A stretch of DNA of 64,000 bases from positions 310,001 to 374,000 of the forward strand of contig NZ_MAXC01000053.1 in assembly GCF_001693485.1 (NCBI RefSeq), written 5' to 3'. The notes beneath the pieces are model-generated. The model was given only the letters and a program-made list of their open reading frames with translations. It ran no database searches and was not told the origin of the DNA. Of this stretch, positions 1 through 7,865 are shown piece after piece. Made by a program: the position numbers and the translations under genes. This DNA comes from Bradyrhizobium sp. LMTR 3 (lineage in GTDB: Bacteria > Pseudomonadota > Alphaproteobacteria > Rhizobiales > Xanthobacteraceae). The stretch's first letter is position 1. The number at the start of each line of letters is the position of its first letter.

Positions 1-416
1 AGGATGTCGAGGGTGCGTTGAATCATGCGGCGCGTGGCGCTGATGATGTTGAGGTTGGCTTCATAGGACCGCTGCGCCTCACGCATGTCGGTCATTTCGA
101 CCAGCGGATTGACGTTCGGATATTTGACGTTGCCGGCAGCATCCGCCGCCGGATTGCTCGGCTCGTGCTTGACGCGAAACGCCGACTGGTCGGCCCTGAC
201 CTTGCCGAGCGTCACCACGCGCGCGTCCAGCGAGCGGTCGAGCGCGGACGAAAATGTCGGCACCTTGCGGCGATAGGGATCGCCGCCCGCCGATGGCGCG
301 GTGGAGTCCGCATTGGCGATGTTTTCCGAGATCACCCGCATCCGCCCCGCCTGTGCGCGCAGACCGGAGGTCGCGATGCTCATCGAGCGGGCGAAATCGC
401 TTCCATCATCTGCCAT
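1..416 (-). CDS. flgC: Flagellar basal-body rod protein FlgC (3' end cut by window)
   Basis: FlgC is a proximal rod subunit of the flagellar basal body, exported by the flagellar type III system and polymerised in the periplasm. The visible protein starts MADDGSDFARSMSIATSGL and has the rod-family N-terminal segment with ISENIANADS near residue 30. It ends with the conserved helical C-terminus (MREAQRSYEANLNIISATR), so only a few residues lie outside the window. The ATG at 416 is chosen because an AGGAG lies just upstream in the 26-base gap after flgB. It forms an operon with flgB, and fliE probably follows outside the window. Confidence 0.95.
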   Translation of the reverse strand, partial: MADDGSDFARSMSIATSGLRAQAGRMRVISENIANADSTAPSAGGDPYRRKVPTFSSALDRSLDARVVTLGKVRADQSAFRVKHEPSNPAADAAGNVKYPNVNPLVEMTDMREAQRSYEANLNIISATRRMIQRTLDI

Positions 417-442
417 GATCCGTTTCTCCTAGTCGCGCCGCG

Positions 443-853
443 TCAGCGCTTTCCGATGGCGGTTTTGAGCAGGCCGAGGCTGCGGCTGTAGAGCGAAGTG
501 GCAGCCGCGTAATCCATCTGGTTGGCCGAGACCTTCAGCATCTGGTCTTCCAGATTGACCGAGTTGCCGGCAGGCTTGGTCAGGAAGCCGCTCCTGCCGC
601 CGTCCCCCCTGAAGCTCTGGCGGCCGCCGGAAATGCCGATATGGGTGGCGCTGGTGCGCATCATGGCGAGCGAGCCCATCGCGCCGCCGATATCTGTGCC
701 CTTGTTGTCGAATTTCGGCTCGACCAGGTCGCTCGGCCTGAAGTTCGGGGTGTTTGCGTTGGATACGTTTTCGGCGAGCACCCGCTGGCGCTCCTGGTGC
801 CACTGCATCTTGGTGCGCAGCGCCGACAGGATCGGAAGATCGTTGATGGCCAT
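443..853 (-). CDS. flgB: Flagellar basal-body rod protein FlgB
   Basis: FlgB is the rod subunit nearest the MS ring and export gate. The 136-residue length fits the family. The N-terminal motif LAENVSNANTPNF near residues 27-39 is the rod and hook family signature, and the C-terminal helix (QMDYAAATSLYSRSLGLLKTA) is typical. A GGGGAA sequence precedes the ATG by about 7 bases. It is the first gene of flgB-flgC, and an exact CtrA-type box lies about 65 bases upstream of the start. Confidence 0.96.
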   Translation of the reverse strand: MAINDLPILSALRTKMQWHQERQRVLAENVSNANTPNFRPSDLVEPKFDNKGTDIGGAMGSLAMMRTSATHIGISGGRQSFRGDGGRSGFLTKPAGNSVNLEDQMLKVSANQMDYAAATSLYSRSLGLLKTAIGKR

Positions 854-917
854 CGAGCTGTTCCCCGTTAACCTCTGGCAGACGCCGCGAGGTAGGCAGA
901 ATTTGCCCGGTGTATGG

Positions 918-932
918 TTAACGGCTGGTTAA
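918..932. promoter_or_regulatory. CtrA-type box upstream of flgB
   Basis: The sequence TTAA-CGGCTGG-TTAA is an exact match to the alphaproteobacterial CtrA consensus TTAA-N7-TTAA. It lies in the 435-base divergent spacer between flgB and fliO, 65 bases upstream of flgB. Further half sites (GTTAACC near 1012 and TTAATTAA near 1083) occur towards fliO. Inference: CtrA control of the early flagellar operon, as in Caulobacter. Confidence 0.7.
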
Positions 933-1129
933 AATCACGCCCGCGGCCATGGGACGTCGGCCAATGCCCGCTGACAGCGACAAAACGAGCGCATTTTCGC
1001 CACGAAAACTGCGTTAACCAGCAGCAACCAACCCGGCGTGGGGCGCTCAGAAGTCGTTTTGGGTCAAACGATTCTTGGTCTATTAATTAACCCGGATGGC
1101 GGCGTTCGCCGTGGGGATTAAGAAATAAG

Positions 1130-1205
1130 GCTGATCTCGGGCATGATTCGCCGGTTGCGGATCGCTCCGGGCATGATCCGGCAAACGGGAACCGCTTTCC
1201 CCAAG
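1130..1205. repeat. Interspersed GCATGATCCGG-type repeat
   Basis: Two closely spaced GGGCATGAT motifs are followed by CCGG, then GGGAACCGCTTTCCCC. This resembles the GCATGATCCGGAAA element that I recall as abundant between genes of Bradyrhizobium. A second partial copy (GCATGATCCGGCAAGC) sits near 27915. The repeat fills part of the flgB-fliO spacer. Function unknown. Confidence 0.4.
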
Positions 1206-1288
1206 GGAACATGCTCGGACCGGAAGACCTAAGACCGCACTCGTCGAAGCCAGCAGCAAGAGAACGGCCCGTGGCCGGGGACTAAAGA

Positions 1289-2317
1289 ATGCAGACACTG
1301 ACATTCCTCTTCGCATTCATCGCCGTTCTGGCGCTGATCGGCGTGGCCGCATGGCTGGTCCGCCGCTTCGCCAACAACCGCCTCGGCGCCAACACCCAGC
1401 GCGGGCGGATGCCGCGGCTTGCCGTGATCGACGCCGCCGCCGTGGACGGCCGCCGGCGCCTCGTGCTGGTACGGCGCGACAATGTCGAGCATCTCCTGAT
1501 GATCGGCGGTCCAAGCGACATTGTGGTCGAACCCAACATCGTGCGCGCAATGCCCAATCGCGATCAAATGGCGCCGCGCCCGGCGGTCGGCGAGCAGCCG
1601 CCGCGGATTGCGCCGCTGCCCGATGCCGCCTGGAGCGAGGAAGCGGCGAGAGCCGATTTGCGACCGACGGACGGCTTCGATCATCACGCCGAACCGCAAA
1701 TGCCGGAGCCGCCGCCGCGGCCCGCGCGCCCCTCCTTCGCAGACGATCTGCGCCGGCCCGCGGCGCCGGAGCGTCGCAGCGATCCATTGACGGGCTTTGC
1801 GCCGGAATCGATCACCGGTCGTCCCGAAGCGGCCCCGCCGCGCCTGACCCGCAACGAACCGCTGATGCCGCGGCCGCAGCGCGAGTTGCCGCAGCGTGAG
1901 TTGCCCAAGGCACCGCCGGTGGTCCGTGAGGCGCCGCCAGTTCGTGAGGCAGCGTCGGTCCGCGAGGCACCGATAGCCCGCGAAGCACCGCCTATCCGCG
2001 AGGTGCCGCCCGTCCGCGAGGCGCCGACCCGAGCGCCGGAACGTGCAGCCGCGGCACCGCCGCCTCCACCCCCATCCCCTCCAACCCCCGCGCCGTCGAG
2101 CGCCGACCAGAATCTCGCCGAGATGGCGCAGCGGCTGGAAGCCGCCCTGCGCCGGCCGGCCGAACCGGTGGCGCCGCCGGTAGCGCCGGAAACGCCGCCT
2201 GCCCGTACCTCCCGCAGCGAACCCCCCGCTCCCACACCCGCTCCGCAGAAGAGCGGCTTCGAGAATCTCGAAGACGAGATGGCGTCATTGCTGGGCCGTC
2301 CGAAGAACCCTTCGTGA
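1289..2317 (+). CDS. fliO: FliO-type flagellar export protein with long proline-rich tail
   Basis: FliO assists assembly of the FliP ring in the inner-membrane export gate. Residues 3-24 form one membrane helix. They are followed by a small basic cytoplasmic domain with the FliO-like segment RLVLVRRDNVEHLLMIGGP (about residues 57-75). Residues from about 110 to the end are a low-complexity Pro/Arg/Ala tail with tandem VREAPP-like heptads at about 210-250, so the protein (342 aa) is far longer than classical FliO (about 120 aa). It overlaps fliP by four bases (GTGA), which implies translational coupling. The family call rests mainly on the membrane segment, the short domain and synteny with fliP. 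Confidence 0.85.
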   Translation: MQTLTFLFAFIAVLALIGVAAWLVRRFANNRLGANTQRGRMPRLAVIDAAAVDGRRRLVLVRRDNVEHLLMIGGPSDIVVEPNIVRAMPNRDQMAPRPAVGEQPPRIAPLPDAAWSEEAARADLRPTDGFDHHAEPQMPEPPPRPARPSFADDLRRPAAPERRSDPLTGFAPESITGRPEAAPPRLTRNEPLMPRPQRELPQRELPKAPPVVREAPPVREAASVREAPIAREAPPIREVPPVREAPTRAPERAAAAPPPPPPSPPTPAPSSADQNLAEMAQRLEAALRRPAEPVAPPVAPETPPARTSRSEPPAPTPAPQKSGFENLEDEMASLLGRPKNPS

Positions 2318-3069
2318 GGCCGGCGACTTCTCCGCGTAGAGTTTTATTTTTCTTAATCCTGACCATCGCCGGATCGCTCGCCGATCCGGCGCTGGCGCAG
2401 GACATCAGCATCAATCTCGGCCAGGGCGGCGGCGGGGTGACCGAGCGCGCGATCCAGTTGATCGCGCTGTTGACGGTGCTGTCGATCGCCCCCTCGATCC
2501 TGATCATGATGACGTCGTTCACACGGATCGTCGTCGTGCTGTCGCTGCTGCGCACTGCGCTGGGCACCGCGACCGCCCCGCCCAATTCCGTGATCATTGC
2601 GCTTGCGCTGTTCCTGACCGCTTTCGTGATGGGGCCGGTGCTGCAGAAGTCCTATGACGAGGGCATCAAGCCCCTGGTCTCCAACGAGCTCGGGGTCGAG
2701 GAAGCGCTGCAAAAGGCCTCTGTGCCGCTGCGCGGCTTCATGCAGAAGAATGTCCGCGAAAAGGATCTGAAGCTGTTCGTGGACCTCTCCGGCGAGCCGC
2801 CGCCGGCAACGCCGGAAGACCTGTCGCTGCGGATTCTGGTCCCGGCCTTCATGATCTCCGAACTGAAACGCGCCTTTGAGATTGGCTTCCTGCTGTTCCT
2901 GCCCTTCCTGATTATCGATCTCGTGGTCGCATCCGTGCTGATGTCAATGGGTATGATGATGCTGCCGCCCGTCGTGGTGTCGCTGCCGTTTAAGTTGATT
3001 TTTTTTGTGCTGGTGGACGGCTGGTCGCTAGTGGCAGGAAGCCTGGTGCAGAGCTACGGCGGGAGTTAG
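2314..3069 (+). CDS. fliP: Flagellar type III export gate protein FliP
   Basis: FliP forms the central pore of the flagellar export gate with FliQ and FliR. The protein has a cleavable signal peptide (about 1-28, ending ALAQ). Membrane helices follow at about 45-65 and 85-105, with a closely spaced C-terminal pair at about 190-235. Signature segments are MTSFTRIVVVLSLLRTALG and FMISELKRAFEIGFLLFLPF. The 251-residue length is normal. The GTG start overlaps the fliO stop. FliQ and FliR are not adjacent here. Confidence 0.97.
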   Translation: MRPATSPRRVLFFLILTIAGSLADPALAQDISINLGQGGGGVTERAIQLIALLTVLSIAPSILIMMTSFTRIVVVLSLLRTALGTATAPPNSVIIALALFLTAFVMGPVLQKSYDEGIKPLVSNELGVEEALQKASVPLRGFMQKNVREKDLKLFVDLSGEPPPATPEDLSLRILVPAFMISELKRAFEIGFLLFLPFLIIDLVVASVLMSMGMMMLPPVVVSLPFKLIFFVLVDGWSLVAGSLVQSYGGS

Positions 3070-3146
3070 CGGCCGATTTCTGCCGGTTCCCGCGTGCAAA
3101 TAGGTCAATATTGGTTACGTATTTGCAGCGGAGTTTCACAGGGAAT

Positions 3147-3161
3147 TTAAGGTGAGATTAG
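3147..3161. promoter_or_regulatory. Near-consensus CtrA-type box before the diguanylate cyclase gene
   Basis: TTAA-GGTGAGA-TTAG matches TTAA-N7-TTAA with one mismatch and sits 60 bases upstream of the GGDEF gene start. It is a weaker candidate than the exact boxes at 918, 15899, 27685 and 60032. Confidence 0.4.
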
Positions 3162-3220
3162 TCCCTTCATGCACAATGGATGCCACGAACTGACTTACCA
3201 AACGCATCACCGGATTAGAG

Positions 3221-4273
3221 ATGGCAGGCCAGCCGATCGGCGACATAGACGTCGAATACGCCACGACGATTGCTGACCGAGCTATGCGGTTAATGTCGCA
3301 GCAGTCGGTCCCTCCCACCCCCACCAATTTCGCCGTCTGGTTCGAGTACTCGCTCGGCAGTTCACTGGCGCTGCGAAAGACCATCGACATTCTGATTGCG
3401 GGCAAGCGCAAATTCGACCCGGCAACCAACCACGAACTCTATATCACCTATGTGGCGCAGGCCGGTACCGATCCGTTTGGCGACCTTCCCGATCAATTGG
3501 GCGGGCTGATCGAGACCGCGCAACAATTCCTCAACACTGCCGTCACCGACAACCGCAGCCACATCGAGGCGCTCGGTGAAGTGTCTTCCGAGGCCGCTGC
3601 TACCGGCGATCCCCGGACGATAATTGCAAAACTGGTTGATGAATTGTCAAAGGCGACGGCCCGGGCCGCCAAGCTGGAGGCGAATTTCGCCGCCACGTCG
3701 GAGGAACTGGACAGCATCCGCGACTCGCTCAAAGCGGCCGAGCAACGCTCCAACACCGATGCGCTGACCGGGCTGGCCAACCGCCACTCGATGGATGAAT
3801 TCCTTCGCCTCGCCCAGATCGCAGCGATGGAAAAGGACGAGCCGCTCAGCGTCTTCCTGATCGACATCGATCACTTCAAGAAATTCAACGACGATTATGG
3901 CCACCAGGTCGGCGATCAGGTGCTTCGGCTGGTCGCCAAGGTCTTGCAGGAAGGCGTTCGCGAAGTCGATCTCGCCGCCCGCTACGGCGGCGAGGAGTTG
4001 ATCGCGGTGCTGCCGGGCGCCGATCTGCAGGCTTGCACGGCCGTTGCCGAACGCGTTCGCCGGCGCATTGCCGAAGCGAAGCTGACACGCCGTGCGACGG
4101 GCAAGGAGATCGGCAGCATTACGGTATCAATAGGCGTGTCGCAATTCCGCCTCGCCGAATCCGCGGAAGTCATGATCGAGCGCTGCGACCGCGGGCTTTA
4201 TCAAGCCAAGCGACTCGGCCGCAACCGCACGGTGACGGAAACCGAACTCGAGCCCGAGGCCGGCGCGGCCTAA
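3221..4273 (+). CDS. Diguanylate cyclase (GGDEF domain) with intact I-site
   Basis: This probable cytoplasmic enzyme makes cyclic di-GMP from two GTP. The N-terminal 170 residues are soluble, with no membrane helix and no recognised sensor domain; residues 140-178 look like coiled coil. The GGDEF domain spans about 178-340 and carries the active-site variant GGEEL at 256-260. The product-inhibition site RxxD (REVD, 247-250) is five residues before it, so the enzyme should be active and feedback inhibited. It follows fliP on the same strand after 150 bases and has a CtrA-like box in front. A role in motility or cell-cycle control is plausible but inferred. Confidence 0.92.
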   Translation: MAGQPIGDIDVEYATTIADRAMRLMSQQSVPPTPTNFAVWFEYSLGSSLALRKTIDILIAGKRKFDPATNHELYITYVAQAGTDPFGDLPDQLGGLIETAQQFLNTAVTDNRSHIEALGEVSSEAAATGDPRTIIAKLVDELSKATARAAKLEANFAATSEELDSIRDSLKAAEQRSNTDALTGLANRHSMDEFLRLAQIAAMEKDEPLSVFLIDIDHFKKFNDDYGHQVGDQVLRLVAKVLQEGVREVDLAARYGGEELIAVLPGADLQACTAVAERVRRRIAEAKLTRRATGKEIGSITVSIGVSQFRLAESAEVMIERCDRGLYQAKRLGRNRTVTETELEPEAGAA

Positions 4274-4433
4274 GGCTTTATCTGCTCTGATTAAACAGAA
4301 CCGCGCCTTCATCCTGTGTCGTTTGCAGAGTTGCCTTAATTCGTACGGGAGAAAAAGTCGCTATCCTGCTCCGGCGCGGAACTATTGCCGCAATCCCGGC
4401 TTATCGTGGACGCCCTACAGCCGGGAGTATTCC

Positions 4434-4757
4434 ATGAAGATCGCAGGGATGATTATGGCTGCCGCCGCGGCCCTCAGCATCGCCGGGACGTCGGTTCTTG
4501 CCCAGCAACCGCGTACGGGAATGGTGACGAGAATAGACCGGATCAGCGGCACCATCACCATCAAAGATATGCCTGAAGGCACCACCGGCGCGAATACCGG
4601 CGCTGCAGCCGAAGAATTCAAGATCCAGGATGGCGCGCGGCTGAACGCCCTGCACGCCGGCGACAGGGTCACCTTCGCCGTGAACGACACGCCGGGGACC
4701 AAGACCATCACGAAAATTGACAAGACGGACGCGGTCACCAAGATCGAGAAGAAATGA
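4434..4757 (+). CDS. Exported CusF-like small periplasmic protein
   Basis: A 107-residue protein with a signal peptide (about 1-22, ending SVLA) and a small beta-rich domain. The pattern TGMVTRIDRISGTITI, then LHAGDRVTFAVND, then TKTITKIDK resembles the CusF-type copper-binding fold. The Trp, His and Met ligands of E. coli CusF are not evident, so metal binding is uncertain. The ATG at 4434 has GGGAG six bases upstream and is preferred over an earlier in-frame start that would bury the signal peptide. It stands alone between the diguanylate cyclase gene and a minus-strand gene. Confidence 0.6.
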   Translation: MKIAGMIMAAAAALSIAGTSVLAQQPRTGMVTRIDRISGTITIKDMPEGTTGANTGAAAEEFKIQDGARLNALHAGDRVTFAVNDTPGTKTITKIDKTDAVTKIEKK

Positions 4758-4812
4758 GGTATTGGCGAAGCGACATCCAGCCATCGATGTCCCGCTTCGA
4801 TGCAAAAACAGC

Positions 4813-4846
4813 GAGGCCCGGAGTGCCCCAGGGCAGTCCGGGCCTC
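4813..4846 (-). terminator. Hairpin terminator for the minus-strand small gene
   Basis: The arms GAGGCCCGGA and TCCGGGCCTC enclose a second five-pair stem (TGCCC/GGGCA). On the minus strand the hairpin is followed by a TTTTT run, which fits a rho-independent terminator for the gene ending at 4945. It may also stop transcripts from the CusF-like gene. Confidence 0.6.
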
Positions 4847-4944
4847 GTCATAGCAACCGCCCCGTCCGGAACAAGGAGCCGTTCGGTATAGAAGATACTG
4901 TAAAGCAATCCGGCAGGCGTGCCTTGATCAGCCGCAAACGACCT

Positions 4945-5172
4945 TTAGCGCGGCGACCGCTCGAGCGAAGCGCGAATTTCGGCGGCCGCCTCATCGCAAT
5001 ACTCGTTCAACTTCTGGAATCGTTGCCGCAGCGCCTCGAGTTTGACAGCGCGTTTCGCAGGCCCTTCCCGATCAATATTGAATCTGTCGACAGGTGATGG
5101 ACGAGACGTCGCGGCCTCTACAGCCGCCAGCGCGGCCCGTATCGGTGTGTCGCGACCGTGGGTGGAAGACAT
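4945..5172 (-). CDS. Small hypothetical helical protein
   Basis: A 75-residue protein starting MSSTHGRDTPIRAALAAVEA, not recognised. The C-terminal half (about 38-72) is predicted helical and charged (KLEALRQRFQKLNEYCDEAA), possibly a short coiled coil. The start at 5172 is chosen over a longer frame because a TAAGG lies about ten bases upstream and the longer N-terminus has atypical composition. A terminator hairpin follows at 4813-4846, which supports a real transcript. Confidence 0.5.
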   Translation of the reverse strand: MSSTHGRDTPIRAALAAVEAATSRPSPVDRFNIDREGPAKRAVKLEALRQRFQKLNEYCDEAAAEIRASLERSPR

Positions 5173-5435
5173 TTCTGCACGCCTTACAAATTGCAATTCG
5201 CCCGGACAGATCCAGTGGAATTTCCATGGGGTCACGCGCCGGCGTTGCGAGTTTGCACCCTGCAGTGTGTTGGCTGGATGCCCGGCCGGGGCCGATTTGG
5301 TGGCAAAACACGGACGCCGGCGGCGAATGAGTGGCACGACCTCGTAGTCTTACGGACTTTCTGTCCACGATTAGGATGCAATCGGCAACCAGCATTGCTG
5401 AATTGAGTCGTTTGTTGCTTCAGCGATAGTCCGAT

Positions 5436-5696
5436 ATGCCCGCCCCGCCTTCAGAAACCGGTCTGCCGCCGCGCTGCGAGATCTGCGGCGGTGGTACGGT
5501 CCAGATCGGAAAGCTGCCCCGGATTGGACTGCGCCCTCTCGTCTACGTTTACAAGTGCGATGCCTGCAACCAGATCACTTCGATCGAGCCCGAGCGGCAG
5601 GACAGTCCCACCATCAGCCCTACCGTGACCCCGCCGATGCCGAATTCGCGCATCAAGAAGGCTGCGCACAAGACCCCCCGGCGACAGCCACACTGA
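5436..5696 (+). CDS. Small zinc-ribbon-like hypothetical protein
   Basis: An 86-residue protein with two CxxC knuckles, CEIC at 14-17 and CDAC at 41-44, separated by a beta-like segment. This is a minimal zinc-ribbon arrangement. The C-terminal 35 residues are Pro/Lys/Arg-rich and probably disordered. No clear ribosome binding site is seen. Function unknown; nucleic-acid or protein binding is possible but not shown. Confidence 0.5.
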   Translation: MPAPPSETGLPPRCEICGGGTVQIGKLPRIGLRPLVYVYKCDACNQITSIEPERQDSPTISPTVTPPMPNSRIKKAAHKTPRRQPH

Positions 5697-5793
5697 TCGT
5701 CGGCTTCAGGACGCGACGTTCCCAGAGCGTTGTCCAGCGAAGCATGCCCTCGGACCTGATCCGTGGGTGGACACCGGTTCGCGTCGAGAAAAC

Positions 5794-5848
5794 GCGTCAA
5801 AACAAGAATCTAGAGCCCGGTTCTGATTCAATCAGAACCGAAAGGCTC
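5794..5848. repeat. Palindromic interspersed element (copy 1)
   Basis: A GCGTCAAAACAA lead is followed by a perfect inverted repeat at 5818-5840, CGGTTCTGATT and AATCAGAACCG with one base between, flanked by GAGCC and GGCTC. A degenerate copy with the same lead and order lies at 45658-45700, and a fragment (CTCTGATTAAACAGAACCG) at about 4287-4305. It resembles a dispersed palindromic element I recall from Bradyrhizobium. It fills most of the spacer before the FAD-linked oxidase gene. Confidence 0.6.
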
Positions 5849-5948
5849 CAGTTCCTGAAAACGCCACGATTGCGGCTGGAGCGGGTTTCATCTCGGGAAT
5901 GCCGCATGTATAGCTTCGGCCAAACTCCACATGAAGAAGAGGCAGGGC

Positions 5949-7343
5949 ATGTCCGAGGGCTTCATTGACGAACTGCACAACGCGCTCGGCAAGGGTGCGG
6001 TGCTATCAGGCGCTGACATCGACGCGCGCTATCACCACGACCTCGCCGGCAATCCGGCACCCAAACCGCGCGCAGTCGTCCGCCCCAGAACGACGGAGGA
6101 CGTCTCCGTGCTGCTGCGGCTCTGTCACCGCGAAGGCGTCCCGGTTACGACGCAGGGCGGCATGACCGGGCTGGTGCGCGGCGCGCTGCCGAATGCGAAC
6201 GAAATCGTGCTGTCGATGGAGCGCATGAACAGCATCGAAGAGGTCGATGCCTCCGCCGGCGTCGCCATCGCGCAGGCCGGCACGCCACTGCAAAAGCTGC
6301 AGGAGCGTGTCGAGCAGGACGGCCTGATGTTTCCGCTCGACCTCGGCGCGCGCGGCAGTTGCACCATCGGCGGCAACATCTCGACCAATGCCGGCGGCAA
6401 TCGGGTCATCCGCTACGGCATGACGCGTGACCTGATTCTCGGTCTCGAAGTCGTTACCGCCGACGGCACCGTGCTGAAGGGCCTGCGCAAATACATCAAG
6501 AACAACACCGGCCTCGACTTAAAGCAGCTTTTCATCGGCAGTGAGGGCATCCTCGGCGTCGTGACGCGTGCTGCGTTGCGTGTCTTTCCCGCGCCGGCGG
6601 AACGACAGGTGGCGCTGTGCGCCCTGCCCTCGTTCGGCAAGGTCATGACATTCCTGAAGCTGGCGCGGCAAAGTCTCGACGGCGAATTGACCGCATTCGA
6701 AGTGATGTGGAATGCCTACTACCGCTTCACCGTCGAGCGGGTGAAGGGCGTCATCGGGCCGCTGCCGACCCATCATCCCTTCTACGTTCTGATGGAAGCT
6801 TCCGGCAGCGATCCCGAACGTATCCATGCCGATCTCGAGAAGCTGCTCGAGACGGCGATGGGTGACGGCCTGATCCTCGACGCTACGCTTTCGACCTCGA
6901 ACGCGTCCGTGGCTGCGATCTGGCGCATCCGCGATTCCAGCGTCGAACTCGGCCGCAGCTTTCCATTCGCAGCACGGATGGGATTCGATGTCAGTGTGGC
7001 CATCGACAGGATGGAGGAATACGCGGATACGCTTGATGCACGCGTCAAAGCGATCGATCCGCAAGCCTTCACCATCGTGATGGGACACGTCGGCGACGGC
7101 AATTTGCATCCCAGCGTGTACCACGAACATACGCCTGACAAGCACGATGAGTTCGAGAAGCTGGTCTACGACATCACCGGCGAATTCGGCGGCTCGATCT
7201 CGGCCGAACACGGTATCGGCATTCAGAGGCGGCCCTATCTGAAAATGAGCCGCACCGAAGAGGAAATCGAAACCATGCGCACGCTCAAGCGCGCGCTCGA
7301 CCCGAAGAACATCCTGAACCCGGGGCGAATTTTTACGGTGTGA
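5949..7343 (+). CDS. FAD-binding 2-hydroxyacid dehydrogenase (GlcD/D2HGDH-like)
   Basis: A vanillyl-alcohol-oxidase-superfamily flavoprotein, probably oxidising a D-2-hydroxyacid such as D-lactate, glycolate or D-2-hydroxyglutarate. The FAD-binding PCMH domain occupies about residues 35-215, with GGMTGLVRGALP and the IGGNISTNAGGNRVIRYGMT loop that contacts the flavin. The C-terminal cap domain has the GHVGDGNLHPSVYH metal and substrate motif at about 375-388 and ends AEHGIGIQRR...LDPKNILNPGRIF. The ATG at 5949 is preferred over 5931 because GAAGAGG lies just upstream. Substrate cannot be decided from sequence, and no partner subunits (GlcE, GlcF) adjoin. Confidence 0.9.
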   Translation: MSEGFIDELHNALGKGAVLSGADIDARYHHDLAGNPAPKPRAVVRPRTTEDVSVLLRLCHREGVPVTTQGGMTGLVRGALPNANEIVLSMERMNSIEEVDASAGVAIAQAGTPLQKLQERVEQDGLMFPLDLGARGSCTIGGNISTNAGGNRVIRYGMTRDLILGLEVVTADGTVLKGLRKYIKNNTGLDLKQLFIGSEGILGVVTRAALRVFPAPAERQVALCALPSFGKVMTFLKLARQSLDGELTAFEVMWNAYYRFTVERVKGVIGPLPTHHPFYVLMEASGSDPERIHADLEKLLETAMGDGLILDATLSTSNASVAAIWRIRDSSVELGRSFPFAARMGFDVSVAIDRMEEYADTLDARVKAIDPQAFTIVMGHVGDGNLHPSVYHEHTPDKHDEFEKLVYDITGEFGGSISAEHGIGIQRRPYLKMSRTEEEIETMRTLKRALDPKNILNPGRIFTV

Positions 7344-7376
7344 AGGCGCTTGGCGATCGCATATCGAACGTCAGGT

Positions 7377-7727
7377 CTACGAACTGATGCCGAGGTGATC
7401 GTCGGCCGCAGAAGCAGGTGGCGGCCCGGCTGGCAGGTTGTCCGGAGCCGGCTGTGTCGGAATATGCTTGGTGAATATCCGGATGACGCGGCCTTTGACG
7501 GGCGGCAGCTTGTCGAAGAGATCGGACGCGATCTCCTCCACCGCGTCCCGCAAAGCCACGAACTGCGCCTGCCTTGCGATGCTCTCGGTGCCCCTGACAC
7601 CTCCGAGTTCGTCCATCGCGGCATCGCTGATCTGGCATTCGACCGTCTCGCCGCCGTTCAGCATGGTGAACTTGAACGCAAGGCGTTCTCTGTCATGTCC
7701 AACAATTCTGTCCCGGGTCAACGGCAT
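7377..7727 (-). CDS. DUF1488-family protein
   Basis: A 116-residue cytoplasmic protein. It has the DUF1488-like core: MLNGGETVECQISDAAMDEL near residues 22-41, then a helix (FVALRDAVEEIASDLFDK) and a short strand (VKGRVIRIFTKH). The Pro/Ala-rich tail of about 25 residues is probably disordered. Function of the family is unknown. It lies downstream of the PLP-fold gene on the same strand, 139 bases away. Confidence 0.65.
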   Translation of the reverse strand: MPLTRDRIVGHDRERLAFKFTMLNGGETVECQISDAAMDELGGVRGTESIARQAQFVALRDAVEEIASDLFDKLPPVKGRVIRIFTKHIPTQPAPDNLPAGPPPASAADDHLGISS

Positions 7728-7865
7728 CGGACGATCAGCTTTGAGCGCCTAGAGTAGAGGTGGCTAGAAGCGGGTGAGAGGGCGCCGGAGCTTTCGTAAT
7801 GCGCCAACACGTCAAAAATTGGCCGAACCTGCGGCCAAATCCGCTACCTCGCTTCGTCCTCGGGC

